Positions 1 through 10,499 of a stretch of 64,000 bases of DNA are shown piece after piece. The notes beneath the pieces are model-generated. The model worked only from the letters and a program-made list of their open reading frames with translations, was not told the DNA's origin and searched no databases. Location: NCBI GenBank assembly GCA_014058105.1, contig JACGCM010002684.1:558001-622000 (forward strand). Direction: 5' to 3'. Made by a program: the position numbers and the translations under genes. How positions within the stretch are numbered: position 1 is the first letter of the stretch; each line of letters opens with the position of its first letter. Origin of the DNA: Kingdonia uniflora. Lineage: Eukaryota > Streptophyta > Magnoliopsida > Ranunculales > Circaeasteraceae.

Positions 1-965
1 GTCCAGACTGTTCATCTCCAACTTTGCCTTTAACAAGGATCGATAGGTTAGAGTCGATGCACTCTTTAACATCTAAAATACACAAAATGAAACCCTCAAA
101 AATTTTACCAAGAAATTTTTTGACGATTCATGAAAAATCAAGAACCTTGACTTCTGCAGTCTGGGCATATTCCAATGCCCATACCATAGTCGAGTAAAAG
201 AATACATTATCCTACAAAGCTAGCAACACTCAAGGAGATGTTGTCAAAGATTAATGGCTACCTAAACATCGAGTGAATCCAAGAAAATAATTGCCTAGGG
301 CCAACCCAAACCAGCAACCAACACAAACCAAGACCGCCAAACTCAACCATGGCCTCTCCCGTTCATAACGGGATCGACAACAGGAAGCACAACTCTCAGG
401 AAGATCAAACAGAAAGGTCGCGGAAGAAAAAATCGATGTTGATACAGACTAAGCTCACCGCTTCTATAGGAGCCATATACCATATCATCCAGGGCGACCC
501 AATTTGGCGGGCCCCATTCCCAATCGAAGTCAAAAAGGACAAACTTTATTGTTAGAACCACAGGTGCAATTGTTATCCGACAGGTAGGGGTTACGTTCTA
601 CAACGACCCTTTGAAATGATTATGAAGGCAGGAAGACTACACAGATACATCAAGAATGTCCCGGGTTATTTAGATGGTTCGTATCTCAAAAACCAGGCTA
701 GACAAAAAAAATTGAGGAAGTGTGGTACATATCTTCCAAGGCCACATGGTCAAAGTCAATAACTTCAATAACGGTCACACCCGAAGCAAGCGAAAATGAG
801 TTAAAGAATGTTGCAAACTCTCGGATAGGGAAAAGTTACTAGAACTCTTACCCAAAGTTAACCAACACCCTCTCTTCGAAGGTATTTCCTTCGTCGGCTG
901 TGATGTTTCTCATATTAAGTTCCCACACTCGGACCCGTTGGTCATAACTGTTAAGATCAGCCATA
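1..965 (+). pseudogene. Ty3/gypsy (Tat-type) gag to protease fragment
   Basis: This is a decayed Gag-Pol N-terminal region, cut by the window edge. Around 58-130 one frame reads ALFNI, then ETLKNF and KKFFD, the usual core of plant gypsy Gag. At 349-555 there is an open stretch with PIWRAPFPIEVKKDKLYC, followed (about 595-690) by FEMIMKAGRLHRYIK and GYLDGSY. The same order occurs in element G (60297-60791, minus: IWNIPFPIEVKPGKPYL, LEIILKVGCLHQYV, YFDGSYLK), which corresponds to the Cys/His knuckle and linker. At about 885-955 ISFVGCDVSHIKFPHSDPLV matches G's ISFIDCDTSHVYFPYSDPLV, just before the aspartic protease core. The protease itself is missing because a LINE scrap and gypsy-A follow. 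Many stops; not functional. With the minus-strand accessory gene at 4900-6275 it may be one plus-strand Tat element split by gypsy-A (inference). Confidence 0.7.
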
Positions 966-980
966 TGATACTACAATGTT

Positions 981-1100
981 AGTAGAATTGACTACATTAA
1001 AAATGAAGATGGTACATGGCTCCAAACTAGGCAGGATATAGAGGAGGCCTTTATTAATTACTTTAAGAGCCTCTTTACATTTTCTAGTGATCCAGGATGA
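981..1100 (+). pseudogene. LINE ORF2 fragment (upstream of RT)
   Basis: One open frame reads RIDYIKNEDGTWLQTRQDIE and then EAFINYFKSLFTFSSDPG before a stop. This is the signature that precedes the reverse transcriptase palm in plant L1-type LINE ORF2 (an N-I-x-x-I, D-x-G-x-W, then a YF-x-x-LF-T-S-S block). Only about 40 residues remain. It lies between a Tat gag-protease fragment and the gypsy-A LTR, so it is a truncated insertion or a rearrangement scrap. No endonuclease or RT core is visible nearby. Confidence 0.6.
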
Positions 1101-1129
1101 TCTAAATAGTAAACCTCTTAAAAAGAAGT

Positions 1130-1447
1130 CAAAGGTAAAGTCTGTTCAAATAGAAAAATGTTCTATTCGAATAGAGCCATGACTACTTCTACTTTTAGGT
1201 CATTTAAAGAGCAATTTAGTCTTATATTGTAACAAGGAAATGGACAACCTATTAAAGGGTAAGGCCAGGCAATATGAAGGGGAGATCAAGATATCCAATT
1301 TATAATTAAGAACCTATTAAAGAGTAATTCATTATAATCAAATCAATTGAGCAATACAAATTATTCTTGGGGATATTTAACCCACGAAATCTTAGGTTAT
1401 TCATTACTAGTTCATTTAAGGTAGTCTCTAATTCGTTTGTGGATTAA
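1130..1447 (+). repeat. 5' LTR remnant of gypsy-A
   Basis: The 3' part of an LTR. It contains a TTCGAA-type palindrome near 1160-1180 and then aligns with the 3' half of the gypsy-B right LTR: 1255-1285 (AAGGGTAAGGCCAGGCAA) with about 19943-19965, and 1321-1355 (GTAATTC...AAATCAATTGAGCAAT) with about 20010-20050. Both end in a GTGGATTAA/ATGGATTAA motif. The 5' half of the LTR is missing. Confidence 0.65.
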
Positions 1448-1448
1448 G

Positions 1449-1458
1449 TGGTATCAGA
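1449..1458 (+). other. Primer-binding site of gypsy-A
   Basis: TGGTATCAGA directly follows the LTR end at about 1447. This is the common plant primer-binding site complementary to the 3' end of initiator methionine tRNA, and it fixes the element orientation as plus. Confidence 0.7.
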
Positions 1459-1493
1459 TTTTGGAGTTACGATTCTTGGAGGGTTATTGGTTT

Positions 1494-2640
1494 ATGGTCT
1501 CTACACATGGCCTACTCAAACAAACGAAGGAAATACTTGTGAGTCCATTGAAGATTCATAGAAAACCTAATTTAAAGAAGAAGGTAAATATAGTAATAGG
1601 CAATTTAGAAGATCGGTTCATGAAGCTTAAAACTAAAGTTTTTGACCTAATTACTACTCTAGGGAAGTTAGTAAAACAGTTAGCTTTCGTGAACCTCTCT
1701 AAGGCATCCACTTCGACGAAGCGACAAGAACATAAGAAAAAGAAAGGAGTTGTGGTGGAGGAGAAGGATGAGGGTAACGAGGAGGAAGATAGAGATTCTA
1801 GTGATGTCGAATCCATAGAAGAAAAATTGGTTATTGGTAAGTCTATGAATCCTATGTGTAATCTTCGTATTGATTTTAAAATTAAAATTTCAGTATTCGA
1901 TGGGTCAGTCGATGCTGAGAAATTGGATAACTGGATAATAGGTCAGAGACCAATTTTTTAGTGTATGAATATTAAAATGCTTAAAAAAAATTTGTTTTTC
2001 GACATTGAAATTCTTAAGTCATGCACTCACATGGTGGAAGTCTTATAAAAAATATCCTGTTATAGAAAGTTTAAGTTGGAAATAATTCAAGGTAATGGTT
2101 AGGAAGCAGTCTTACCCAATTGGGTATGAGCATGAGAGATGATTTAAATAGCATAATTTAAGCCAGAAGCATAGGCAATCAGTACAAGAGTACACTACGG
2201 AGTTTCATAACCAAGCTTTGGTTTTAGATGCTGATGTGGACGAGTATGAGGTGTTCATGAAGTATACGAGTGGTTTGTCAGAGTCTATTTGAAGGGAGTT
2301 AAAACTCTCTGATGTAGCGAATATCAAAGAGGCTACCGTGAAGATGATTATGATTGAGGGCAAGTACTTGAAGAGTGACAATAAAGACAACAAAAATAAG
2401 TTAGGGTACAAGTCTGGTTAAAAGTATGAGAACAAGGGAGAATCCAAGGGACAGAGGTCTTTGTCCAAGGAGAATTATTATAGTCATTGTTAGGCAAGTT
2501 GGCATATTTCATATAAATGTTGGAAACTTCACCCGGAGCTTAATCCGAAGGGGGAGAATGGCAAGAAAAAGCAACGTGCATTATCCACAACGGTTATTGA
2601 CCTCCCGAATTTGGATAAACTGAATCATAAGCTTACTTTT
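1494..2640 (+). pseudogene. Gypsy-A gag with zinc knuckle
   Basis: Capsid/nucleocapsid protein relic. A stop-free stretch runs to 1961; a start at 1494 (MVSTHGLLKQ) is more likely than the earlier ATG at 1437, which lies before the primer-binding site. Residues include NLEDRFMKLKTKVFDL (helical N-terminus), a Lys/Glu-rich acidic linker (about 1720-1800), and DFKIKISVFDGSVDAEKLDN, the start of the retrotransposon gag domain. After stops, reading resumes at about 2185 with QSVQEYTTEFHNQALVLD and a YTSGLSESI motif. At about 2480-2545 the frame reads HC, a stop, SWHISYKCWKLHPEL, which matches a CCHC knuckle whose middle is damaged. Confidence 0.75.
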
Positions 2641-3060
2641 ATGGTTTAGCAGACTATGGTTACCGAGGAGGCGAGTCGGGAAAAACTTTTTCATGTCAGT
2701 ATTTAGGTGAAGCAAAGTTTAGTAGAGGTCATCATTGATCCGGGTAGTCAAAGAAACTTGATTTCTGAGGCATTGGTGAAGAAGATGGGTTTGGACACTA
2801 TGGCTCATCCTAAGCCGTATGGTTTATGGTAGATATAGAAAGATGCAAAGTTAAAAATTATAAATCAGTGCATGTTTAAGTTTGTGATCACTGAAAGGTT
2901 TATTGACGAGGTGATGTGTGAGGTGGTTCCTTTAAATATGCGTTAGGTCATTTTGGGCAGCTCTTATCTTTGGGACTGAGATACAATTTATCACCGTAGA
3001 GCTCGTAAGTATTGTCTTGTGAAATAAGGAAAAAAGTTCTATATCAATGACTGTAAAAAA
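2641..3060 (+). pseudogene. Gypsy-A aspartic protease relic
   Basis: Retropepsin-like domain. At about 2730-2790 the frame reads IDPGSQRNLISEALVKKMGL, the equivalent of the plant gypsy D-S/G-S active-site loop, with the usual S/T after D replaced by P. It continues with AHPKPYGLW, CMFKFVITERFIDEV and VPLNMR, then VILGSSYLWD, which matches the second conserved ILG motif. Several TAG/TGA codons interrupt it. It would have matured the Gag-Pol polyprotein. Confidence 0.7.
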
Positions 3061-3224
3061 CATGTCACAATAGAGAATTTAGTAACGACGACTTAGGTGA
3101 AGAGGTTGGCTAATACAAGCAAAAACTTTATATTATTAATATGACTAGCTCAGGAGGTTACGTAAGCTAAAATGCCATCTACTATGACAATGTCTCCTGA
3201 GTAACAATCCGAAATGGGGAAGTT

Positions 3225-3480
3225 GTAAGAGGAGGTTGTAGTACATTCTGATCATAAACTGCTACAGCTTTTATCTATATAGTCCAAGCTACAGCAAGCT
3301 CGCCATATGAAATGGATGTTGTATCTATAACAATTCACCTTGATTATCAAGTATAAGAAGGGAGTTGACCAAAAAAATGGCTTACATGTTATCTTGACCC
3401 CTATTACCAACTATTTTTGCTTTGTTGGAAGCTATGCATATAAAGCCTATTGTTCCATTTGAGTATGCTGCAGGGTATAA
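3225..3480 (+). pseudogene. Gypsy-A RNase H C-terminal part
   Basis: Reads EEVVVHSDHKLLQLLSI and SKLQQARHMKWMLYL, then QFTLIIKYKKGVDQKNG. This is the conserved second half of gypsy RNase H (the HSDHK motif and the substrate-strand helix). Gypsy-B has the fuller form at 17546-18030. The upstream RT and the first RNase H strands are missing, so the protease is joined directly to this point. Confidence 0.8.
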
Positions 3481-3599
3481 CGACAACAAAGAGCTCAGTA
3501 TGATTTAGCATAAGTTACAACAAGGCAAGACATGTGAGCATGAATTAAAGGATGGTCTGATTTATAGGGGAACTCTACTATGTATTTTTGAGGGTGGGG

Positions 3600-4760
3600 A
3601 CAGTTTGTATCAGATTAGAGAGGCTCATTGCTCCCGGGTTGCAAGTTATTTTTGGGTTGAGAAAACTCTTTTGAATTTTTGGCTTTAAGTCTATTGGCCA
3701 AAGATACAGATGGATATTGCTCGTGTGGTTCGTGGTTGTGTTCTATACAACACATCGAAGCCTTTCAATCATAAGTTAGGACTGGTCTTACCATTACCAG
3801 TACCTAGCCGACCTTGGGAGAGCATATTAATGGATTTTATGGGTAGTTTGCCTATGACCAAGTGTAAGAATGATTATCTGTTTGTGGTGGCAGATTGATT
3901 CAGCAAGATAATAGTTTTTATTCCATGCAGAAGACGATTGCCGGGGAAAGAGCAGCACGATTATTTTTCAAAGACGTTTGAGGTATTTCAGGCTCCCTTC
4001 TTTTATTATTTTTGATTGGGATAGCCACATTTTGGGAAATTTTGGGAGATCGTTATGGGGGATGATGCAAACTATATTGAAGAGAAGTACTACGTTTTAT
4101 CCGTAGATTGACAGGTAAGCAGAGGTAGTAAATTTCACTTTGGTTCATTTATTACGGGGATTCTATTATAAGCATCCTAAAACTTGGGATGAGGGTTTAC
4201 CGTATTTTCAATTTTCTTTTAACTGGGCAATTCATGGTTCCATGGTACTTGCCCAAAGCTCCTTTGATATGGCCTTTAGTCTTAGTGATAAGATGATATC
4301 AGGGAAGGAGAAGGAGGAACAAGTTAAAGCTCAGAGTTTCACTGAGAAGATAAGTATGGTTCAAGAGGCAGTTAAAGAATAATTGAAGAAGACTCAAGTG
4401 AAGTATAAGGGTTAACACGGCAAGCATCGAGTTGAATGTACTTTTCCAGTTGGCAATCTAATTTTGTTACATATAGGTAATGAATGACTAAAGGGAGAAA
4501 GGTAATAAGTTCAAGCCTATCCATTATGGTCCATTTTCTATACTCAGGAAGATTAGTGACAACACAATCCAATTAGATTTTTAACCATTTATGAAGAGGC
4601 ATTTGGTGATTAATATCAAGCATTTGAAACTGTACAATCGACACTCGCCTACTGTCAGTTATTGACTTATGGATGAAAAAAGAAGATTCGTTGTAGGAGG
4701 ACTGTATTCTAGAGAAGAAGGTTATTGCTACAAGATGAGGAACTATTGAGTCATTCATAA
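3600..4760 (+). pseudogene. Gypsy-A integrase with GPF and chromodomain-like tail
   Basis: The zinc-binding N-terminus appears near 3625 (REAHCSRVASYFWVEKTLL). The catalytic core follows at 3710-3898 (MDIARVVRGCVLYNTSKPFN, then DFMGSLPMTKCKNDYLFVVA), carrying the first Asp. The middle of the core around the second Asp and the Glu is badly frameshifted. At 4140-4382 the frame reads GFYYKHPKTWDEGLPYFQFS, and at about 4515-4640 YGPFSILRKISDN and KRHLVINIKHLKLY, the GPF/Y C-terminal module. A trace at 4735-4800 (RKKGQLPNKSKWYNKEMG) resembles a chromodomain, which in chromoviruses targets integration to modified chromatin. Confidence 0.75.
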
Positions 4761-4899
4761 TTAGGAAGAAAGGTCAACTACCCAACAAGTCAAAGTGGTA
4801 CAACAAGGAAATGGGCACAACCATTTTTCCTTGTCTCTCATTTTAGCATGAGCAGGAAAAAGGTACTTATTTAACGTAACTTATATTGCGGAAACATAG

Positions 4900-6275
4900 T
4901 TCAATCTAATGCACCACAGTGGCGAGGTCCTTCTGCACTAAGGCATCCAGACGGTGATTGACCACCATGGTCGATGGGGGATCAAACCCACTTCATGTTG
5001 CTCCTCCACCAGTACGGTACTAGAGCAAGTTTCCTTTTTTCTATTTTTTTTCTCTTTTGACTAGTTTAAGGACTCTCTGCCCTAATACTCGTTTGAGATG
5101 CCTCTCCCTTTTTCCCTGTAACCTTTTTTCCCACGGCCTTCTTGTTTACGTTCGATCTAACTTTATCTCTTTGCAAAGGCTGAAAAGAGCTCGGTACTTC
5201 ATTTAGCTAGTCGACATCGACTACATTGGCTCCACTCCTAGAACCCATGGGTCTTCTTATTTTACTTTGTCCTTTCTTCTCTATAATAACCCTTCTAAAT
5301 TTGGAGTCTTTATTGCTCATTCTAACCCTCAGTAGCTCTAGATAAGCAAATATCATGTTGACTTGCTCGCCATCTTCAAGAAGAACGGTATCAAGGTAAC
5401 TCGCCTCCAGCAGAATATTCAAAGGTCGAGGTTCTGCGCAAACAATATAGAGCGTCAATCGTTCATACATATACATCAATATACATTGATATTTAACAAA
5501 GAAATACCTACTAGTTTTGTACACTTAATTATTCAGAGCCAACGCGGGCTCACGTGACTGTTATTCCCAACCACCATCGACCAGAACAAGTGTCTCATTC
5601 CAGTGTCGACCATATGTACTCATATCGCAAAACCATTGTCGACTACTATCACCTTTTATATGATAAGTGATTTTCTTGCGGTTAAAGGCAATTTCATAAT
5701 ATGAGACGATGTCGAGTGAGGTTATGGTTGGCTCGCTAGCACGTTTGAGATCTCGGTTTAGGGTCTCAATTACCCATAACTTCTCATAAAAATTTCCGTT
5801 CATCTAGCAAGGGGCAACATCAAAAAAGTTCAACACATCCTTCACCAAATTACTAAAAGGAATCGACATGCAAACCTAAGTTGGCCGACATACACAAACA
5901 CCCCAGAGCCTACGAGGTCGCGTAAGTCCCCATCATAGAGTGTGATGGTAATCATCGACCTCACCGAAATTTTTTCCCGATATAGTCTCAACTTCCTTTC
6001 ATCATAACTCCCTCTCGGAGCGTCCTCTTCCTCGTCCCCCTCATCCTTGACCATGGGATTTACATGGGTCCGGCTTCAATCATCCTCGGTCGCTTCATTA
6101 TCTTCCTCGGTATCGTCCTGACCAATTACTCACGACCGAGATGAGCATCATCAAGAGGTCGTCATCACTATCATATAGCTCTCGACGATCAGAAGTTGAT
6201 AGCCCACTCATATTAAGATTAGCTATGTCAAAACTTATCAACCTATTAACAAGTTGCCTGGTACGCATTTACCTA
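4900..6275 (-). pseudogene. Accessory Transposase_28-like gene, copy 1 (partial)
   Basis: A minus-strand copy of the multi-exon gene found at 28256-31660 and 48135-51640. An intron acceptor (TTTTGTAG/GT) ends at 6273 and the ATG is at 6211 (MSGLSTSDRRELYDSDDD), 62 nt downstream; the other copies have 52-58 nt. The Transposase_28-like core at 5555-5870 reads IPFSNLVKDVLNFFDVAP and MNGNFYEKLWVIETLNRD, comparable with PLSNLVKGIINIIGACP and LNGSMWEV in the D copy. A likely intron spans 5553-5434 (donor GTGAGC, acceptor GCGCAG). The next exon (5433-5207) ends near SKIRRPMGSRSGANVVDVD, and a Lys-rich tail follows. The strand is opposite to the gag fragment at 1-965, as expected for an antisense accessory gene. 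Confidence 0.65.
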
Positions 6276-6815
6276 CAAAAATAAAATGCAGGGACAGTTA
6301 GGGTCAATCCTGCGAATAAGTTATCTTGGTCAATCATATTCCACAGTTTCTTGCTATTTGAATCTTTAGTCAGTACCTTGCAAGGATGTTACATTTTGTG
6401 TATATATTTATTCATACATAATATTTTCATGTAAAAGGCCGATCGTGCTTTTCCCAGAAAAAAAAAACAAAAAGCATAAACACCCAACCCATCAAATCAG
6501 ATTATCCCATCCATGCAATCTTAGCCCAGAGCTCGATACCACAACCAAAAAGTTACCAGCATTCAACAATGACCCACACTGACCCCAGACACACTCTTCC
6601 CCTCTTCACTATCATATCAGTTCAAGGTCTGGCATTAATGACAGACCTAATGTCAAACCAATAAACAAATGAAGCACACATAAACATAGATTGGAGAGGG
6701 GGGGTGGAGAAAAGTCATCGGTGATCAACCCAGTGGCGACGGTCCTTTTGACGGTATTTGGCGCATACAGATTTCTCTCTCTATAGGTATCACAATGTTT
6801 GGTGGTTAGTGCAGA
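6276..6815. other. No gene recognised
   Basis: AT-rich intron and leader sequence upstream of the minus-strand accessory gene. A TATATATTTATT stretch lies near 6400-6412 and an A-rich run near 6455-6475. No convincing coding signal on either strand. Confidence 0.4.
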
Positions 6816-6910
6816 CGTAAGTTTACAACTTGAAATCAATGTTTGGGCAGAATGTGAAGAGTTGGGAAGGGAACCATTAAGAGTGTAGGGTGCAGTTATT
6901 AAACCTCCAC
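6816..6910 (+). repeat. Direct repeat R, left copy
   Basis: About 95 bp beginning GTTTACAACTTGAAATC and ending GTGCAGTTATTAAA. It matches 13190-13288 with about 4-5 differences by eye. The two copies are in the same orientation and bracket the PIF element and the PMD gene. Confidence 0.8.
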
Positions 6911-6929
6911 TAAGAGTAAGCATAGTAGG

Positions 6930-6974
6930 GTGTGGGTTTGAGTTGGGTTTGTAAACCCACACTCAAACTCACAC
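6930..6974. repeat. Hairpin, 21-22 nt arms
   Basis: The left arm GTGTGGGTTTGAGTTGGGTT and right arm AACCCACACTCAAACTCACAC are nearly complementary around a short loop (TGTAA). A related perfect inverted repeat, GAGTGTGAG-gag-CTCACACTC, lies at 7041-7061. GTGTGAG/CTCACAC words recur near 13105-13190. A folded subterminal transposon sequence is possible. Confidence 0.6.
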
Positions 6975-7229
6975 TTTGAGTCTCCCAGCAACGGTTTTTT
7001 GAGTGTGAGTTTGCAAACATGGCGCTACAGTAACTCAACCGAGTGTGAGGAGCTCACACTCAAAAAAATTGAGTTTGGCGGTATTTAGATTACCACGCGG
7101 TATTCCTTCTATCGCCCAAATTTTCCACGCGGTAAAAGGAATACTGCGCGGTAATCTAAACTCCTCCAATCTCAATTATATCTTTCATCACTCCCTAGCT
7201 ACTTCTTCTTCCCCAAAACCAATTGTAGA

Positions 7230-8702
7230 GCAGAGGAGAACCTCTACGCTCTCCCCAAATAGCGAACTCTGGCACCAGTAGTAATAACTCTACACCGTTG
7301 ACCCCATCCTCCCATAACCCACCTTCAATACCATTCGCTCAACACCCATCATCTCATTTCTCTCCATAACTCTCCCAAAACCCATCACAATTTCAACCTT
7401 AATTCCAACCTCAATTCCAATCACAGACCCCACCTCCGTGTACCATGTCGTAAAGGGATCCCAGTTATGGACAATATCAAAGTCCATTTATACTCTCTCA
7501 ACTGTAACCTCAGGAGTTTAGCCCGTACTATCAACCCTATCTGCTCACTCAGCCTTAAGGTTTTCAACCTCCAAATTACTTTCAGAACTACTTATCCCAA
7601 GGTAACGCAAATGCTTCAATACCTATTGAAGCGGCGGCGCCCCAAGAAGAAAAAGGAAATGGAAGAAAGAAAAGAGCACCCGTAACACAAAGACAAAGCA
7701 TGCAAGTGCCAGATGATGCTGAGTTTTTAGACGAGACAGATAATGGTGGACTGTATTGGACGGAAGCAGAATTTATGTGGCTCACAAGGGTGTGGGTAAC
7801 AGCTTCTGTCCAGACTACGGGCCGTACAAAGGCTTTTACTTTTTATCAAAAAGTGAATATTATCTTTAACAGAGACCCCGAGTGCCCCACACGATGATCA
7901 AGTAGGTCGACCAAATCTCAGTGGTATACCCTTAATTCATAGTATGCGGCGTACAAGGGGATAGTTGCTCAAGAACGATTTAGACACGACAGTGGGAAAA
8001 CTGAAAAAGATCGGGTATATTCTAATTTCCTTTAACTAAATTTCGTTTATTTATCGCGGATATACACATTATTTATTTTTATTTGGTAATTTTACAAATT
8101 GTAGGAAAATGATGCACACAAGATCTATCAAGGCTTGAATGGTGACAATGAAGCGTATAAGATTTTGACGGGAGAACTGCGATGGTCCAACCTAAGAGAT
8201 GATGGTTGAACCATTCAGGGAATATACCAAGAAATGTAGCCATGAGAACATTCAATAATTCTTCTCCGGGGAACTTGGTCGGATCAAATAATCTATCGGA
8301 GGACCCCGACGACCCACCTACACCTCAATCCGCGGGCCTAAATACTTATTTAGATAGTTCGTTGTATGAGGGTAGAAGCAGGCCCATCGGCCAAAATCTC
8401 TATAGAAAGAACCTTGCAGCACAAAAGGTATTGGATGGTTTTGCTGCATCTGGTAGCAGTATCCAAACAATGCTGGATGAGCTACGGTTGGCGAAGAGAC
8501 AAGCGAAAAAAAGAAAGAAAGAAGAAGAGGGGAAGTAATGCAACACTGGCAAGCCAAAATGAATTTTGAGCAAGCAAAGGAAGATTGCAAAATCATGAAG
8601 AAAGACCTGAGTAATCTTTCTGGATATCAATTGCAATACTATCTGCAAAGGCAAGCTGAGGTCATGGAACGTCTGGCCATGAGGGGCGGACCAGGTACTT
8701 GA
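7230..8702 (+). pseudogene. PIF/Harbinger ORF1 (Myb/SANT-like DNA-binding protein)
   Basis: PIF-type ORF1 proteins bind element ends and assist the transposase. The N-terminus (about 7230-7640) is rich in Ser, Pro and Gln (HPSSHFSP, SQNPSQFQP, QPPNYFQNYLSQGNANASIP), broken mainly by TAA/TAG codons where Gln is expected. The SANT-like core follows at 7750-8010: YWTEAEFMWLTRVWVTASV, then FNRDPECPTR and HDSGKTEKDR. An intron fits 8015-8104 (GTATAT...TTGTAG). Exon 2 reads ENDAHKIYQGLNGDNEAYKI and RSRPIGQNLYRKN, then a Lys-rich segment, a small frameshift near 8535, and a C-terminal coiled coil (YYLQRQAEVMERLAMRGG) ending at a TGA at 8700. The exon order and C-terminal helix are typical of plant PIF ORF1. 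Confidence 0.75.
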
Positions 8703-8962
8703 TGTGGTGATGAAATGTAATTTAACTTTGTTGTATATAAAAGTATTCTATCCAATAATGTATTTTACCTTCCAATAATGTAAACTCTTGAATAATGTAC
8801 TTTCAAAATGTTTTCTTGTTTCTGAAATGTTTATTTCCGATAATGTTGTGTAAAAAAAATACAAGATTAATATTGCGTATCGAAAACATGTTTAATAAAC
8901 TTGTACGACTAAGAAGCATTAAGTTACATCAAGAACACGCAGATAATACAAGAAATAGAGTA

Positions 8963-10209
8963 CTAAGTTTGAAGATTTGCCTTCACGGCCCACAAATGCT
9001 CGATTAGATCATCCATTTGATCAAAGTACAATTCTCAACTTTGAATCTGTTTTATTTTCGATATAAAGGATTCTATTGTTCCGCGTTCGTTTACAATATC
9101 GAACCGTTCACCTTCGATAGTTGAGGGCTCGGCCGGATTGTAGTCTAAGTATGATGGGAATGTACCTCGTTCCTCTTCGACGATCATATTGTGTATTATC
9201 ACGTACGCCTTTATGACATTGCTCAAAACCTGGGGTTCCCACAATTTAATCAGATTTTTTACAACATTGAACCGATATTGTAAAACCCCAAACGCCCGTT
9301 CTACGTCTTTTCGACAACTTTCTTGTTGTTGAGCAAAGAATTTTTGTTTTACTGTAACCGGATTGGATATGGTTTGGACAAGTGTTCCTCATTTGGGGTA
9401 TATGCCATCCGTTAGGTAATACCCTATATCATAAGCTTTTCCAGTAATTGTATAATTATAAGGTGGGGCGATACCATCGGCCAGGTCGGTGAAAAGATGT
9501 GATTGGTGCAGGGCATTGATATAATTGTTAGACCCTGGTAATCTTAAAATAACATGCCAAATCCAAAGGTTGTGTGAAGCTACCGCTTCAAGAATCAGTG
9601 TCGCCTTGGGGTAATGACCAGTAAATAGATCGTGCCAAGCTTTGGGATAATTTTTCCATATCCAATGCATACGATCAAGGCTTCTTAACATTCTGGGAAA
9701 TCCCCGTGACTCTTCGATCGCTTTTAACTTTTTGACGTCGACCGCCTTTGTTGTTCAAAGATATTCCTCGCCAAAAATTTGTGTAACCGCAACACAAATT
9801 TTTTTCACATATAACAAGGTTGTGCTTTCTCCTATTCGGATATATTCATCAAAAAGATATGCCACAACACCGTAACTTAGGAAACATAGTATTGCGACTA
9901 CCTTTTGGTATGGTAATAACCCCATAATACTAGTGTTGTTGGGTTTCTGGAAAATGTAATGATCTTGTGCAACAACTACATCGAATAGATGCATAAGCAT
10001 GTCTTTACTAATACAAAAGCGTCGCCGAAATTTACATGGCTCATATGTGTAATCGGCTTGAAGTAGTCATGTATAATGCTGCAATGCCCCAATGGGTGAT
10101 CTCGCTTCTTTATCTTATTCTTACGGCCCTTGACATTCCCGCCGTGACTCGAAGTTGCATCATGTACTACTATGTTCATTGCAGCTTGGTGTAGAATGCA
10201 AATTGTCAC
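8963..10209 (-). pseudogene. PIF/Harbinger DDE transposase, nearly intact
   Basis: About 415 codons, full length for the family. The N-terminal frame (10209-10070: HCSIIHDYFK) shifts once near 10065, then runs through FRRRFCISKDMLMHLFD, MGLLPYQKVVAILCFLSYGV, DEYIRIGEST, SLDRMHWIWKNYPKAWH, ILEAVASHNLWIWH, YDIGYYLTDGIYPK, ESCRKDVERAFGVLQYRFN and VIIHNMIVEEER, to LIEHLWAVKANLQT and a stop at 8965-8963. I count three in-frame stops, all TGA; two could come from CGA. The first catalytic Asp (SLDRMHW) and the Glu (KDVERAF) are present. The second Asp seems to be Tyr (GSNNYIN where relatives have NND). It converges on ORF1. Confidence 0.85.
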
Positions 10210-10499
10210 CGCACAATTAAGGATAAGATCGTTAGAGGAGGAAGACGACGATAAACCTGGAGGATCACCAATGGATGAATCAGATGATGAAGAAGAGATT
10301 TGAAGCAGTAGAGTTGAGAGAAGGGAGTAATACCAGATGGTGAATAAGTTTCCAATGGAAGAAAGAAGTGTAAACGGGATAAATGTAATAGTGGAAGAAG
10401 ATGTAGGTCTTGAAACAGAGATTTGGTGGTAAAATTAACAGCGTGCGGTGTTCCTTTTACCGTGCGGTGTTCATTTCATCGCCAAATCTCTGTTTATAT

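Larger units (their letters stand above)
1130..4870 (+). mobile_element. gypsy-A, chromovirus-like Ty3/gypsy relic lacking RT
   Basis: Order on the plus strand: partial 5' LTR, Met-tRNA-type primer-binding site, gag with zinc knuckle, protease, RNase H, integrase with a GPF-type C-terminal module, and a chromodomain-like tail. RT is absent: the protease region is joined to the middle of RNase H at about 3190-3225. No polypurine tract or 3' LTR is recognisable after 4870. Gypsy-B and gypsy-C belong to the same family, since all three share the RNase H, integrase-tail and LTR sequences. Confidence 0.8.
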
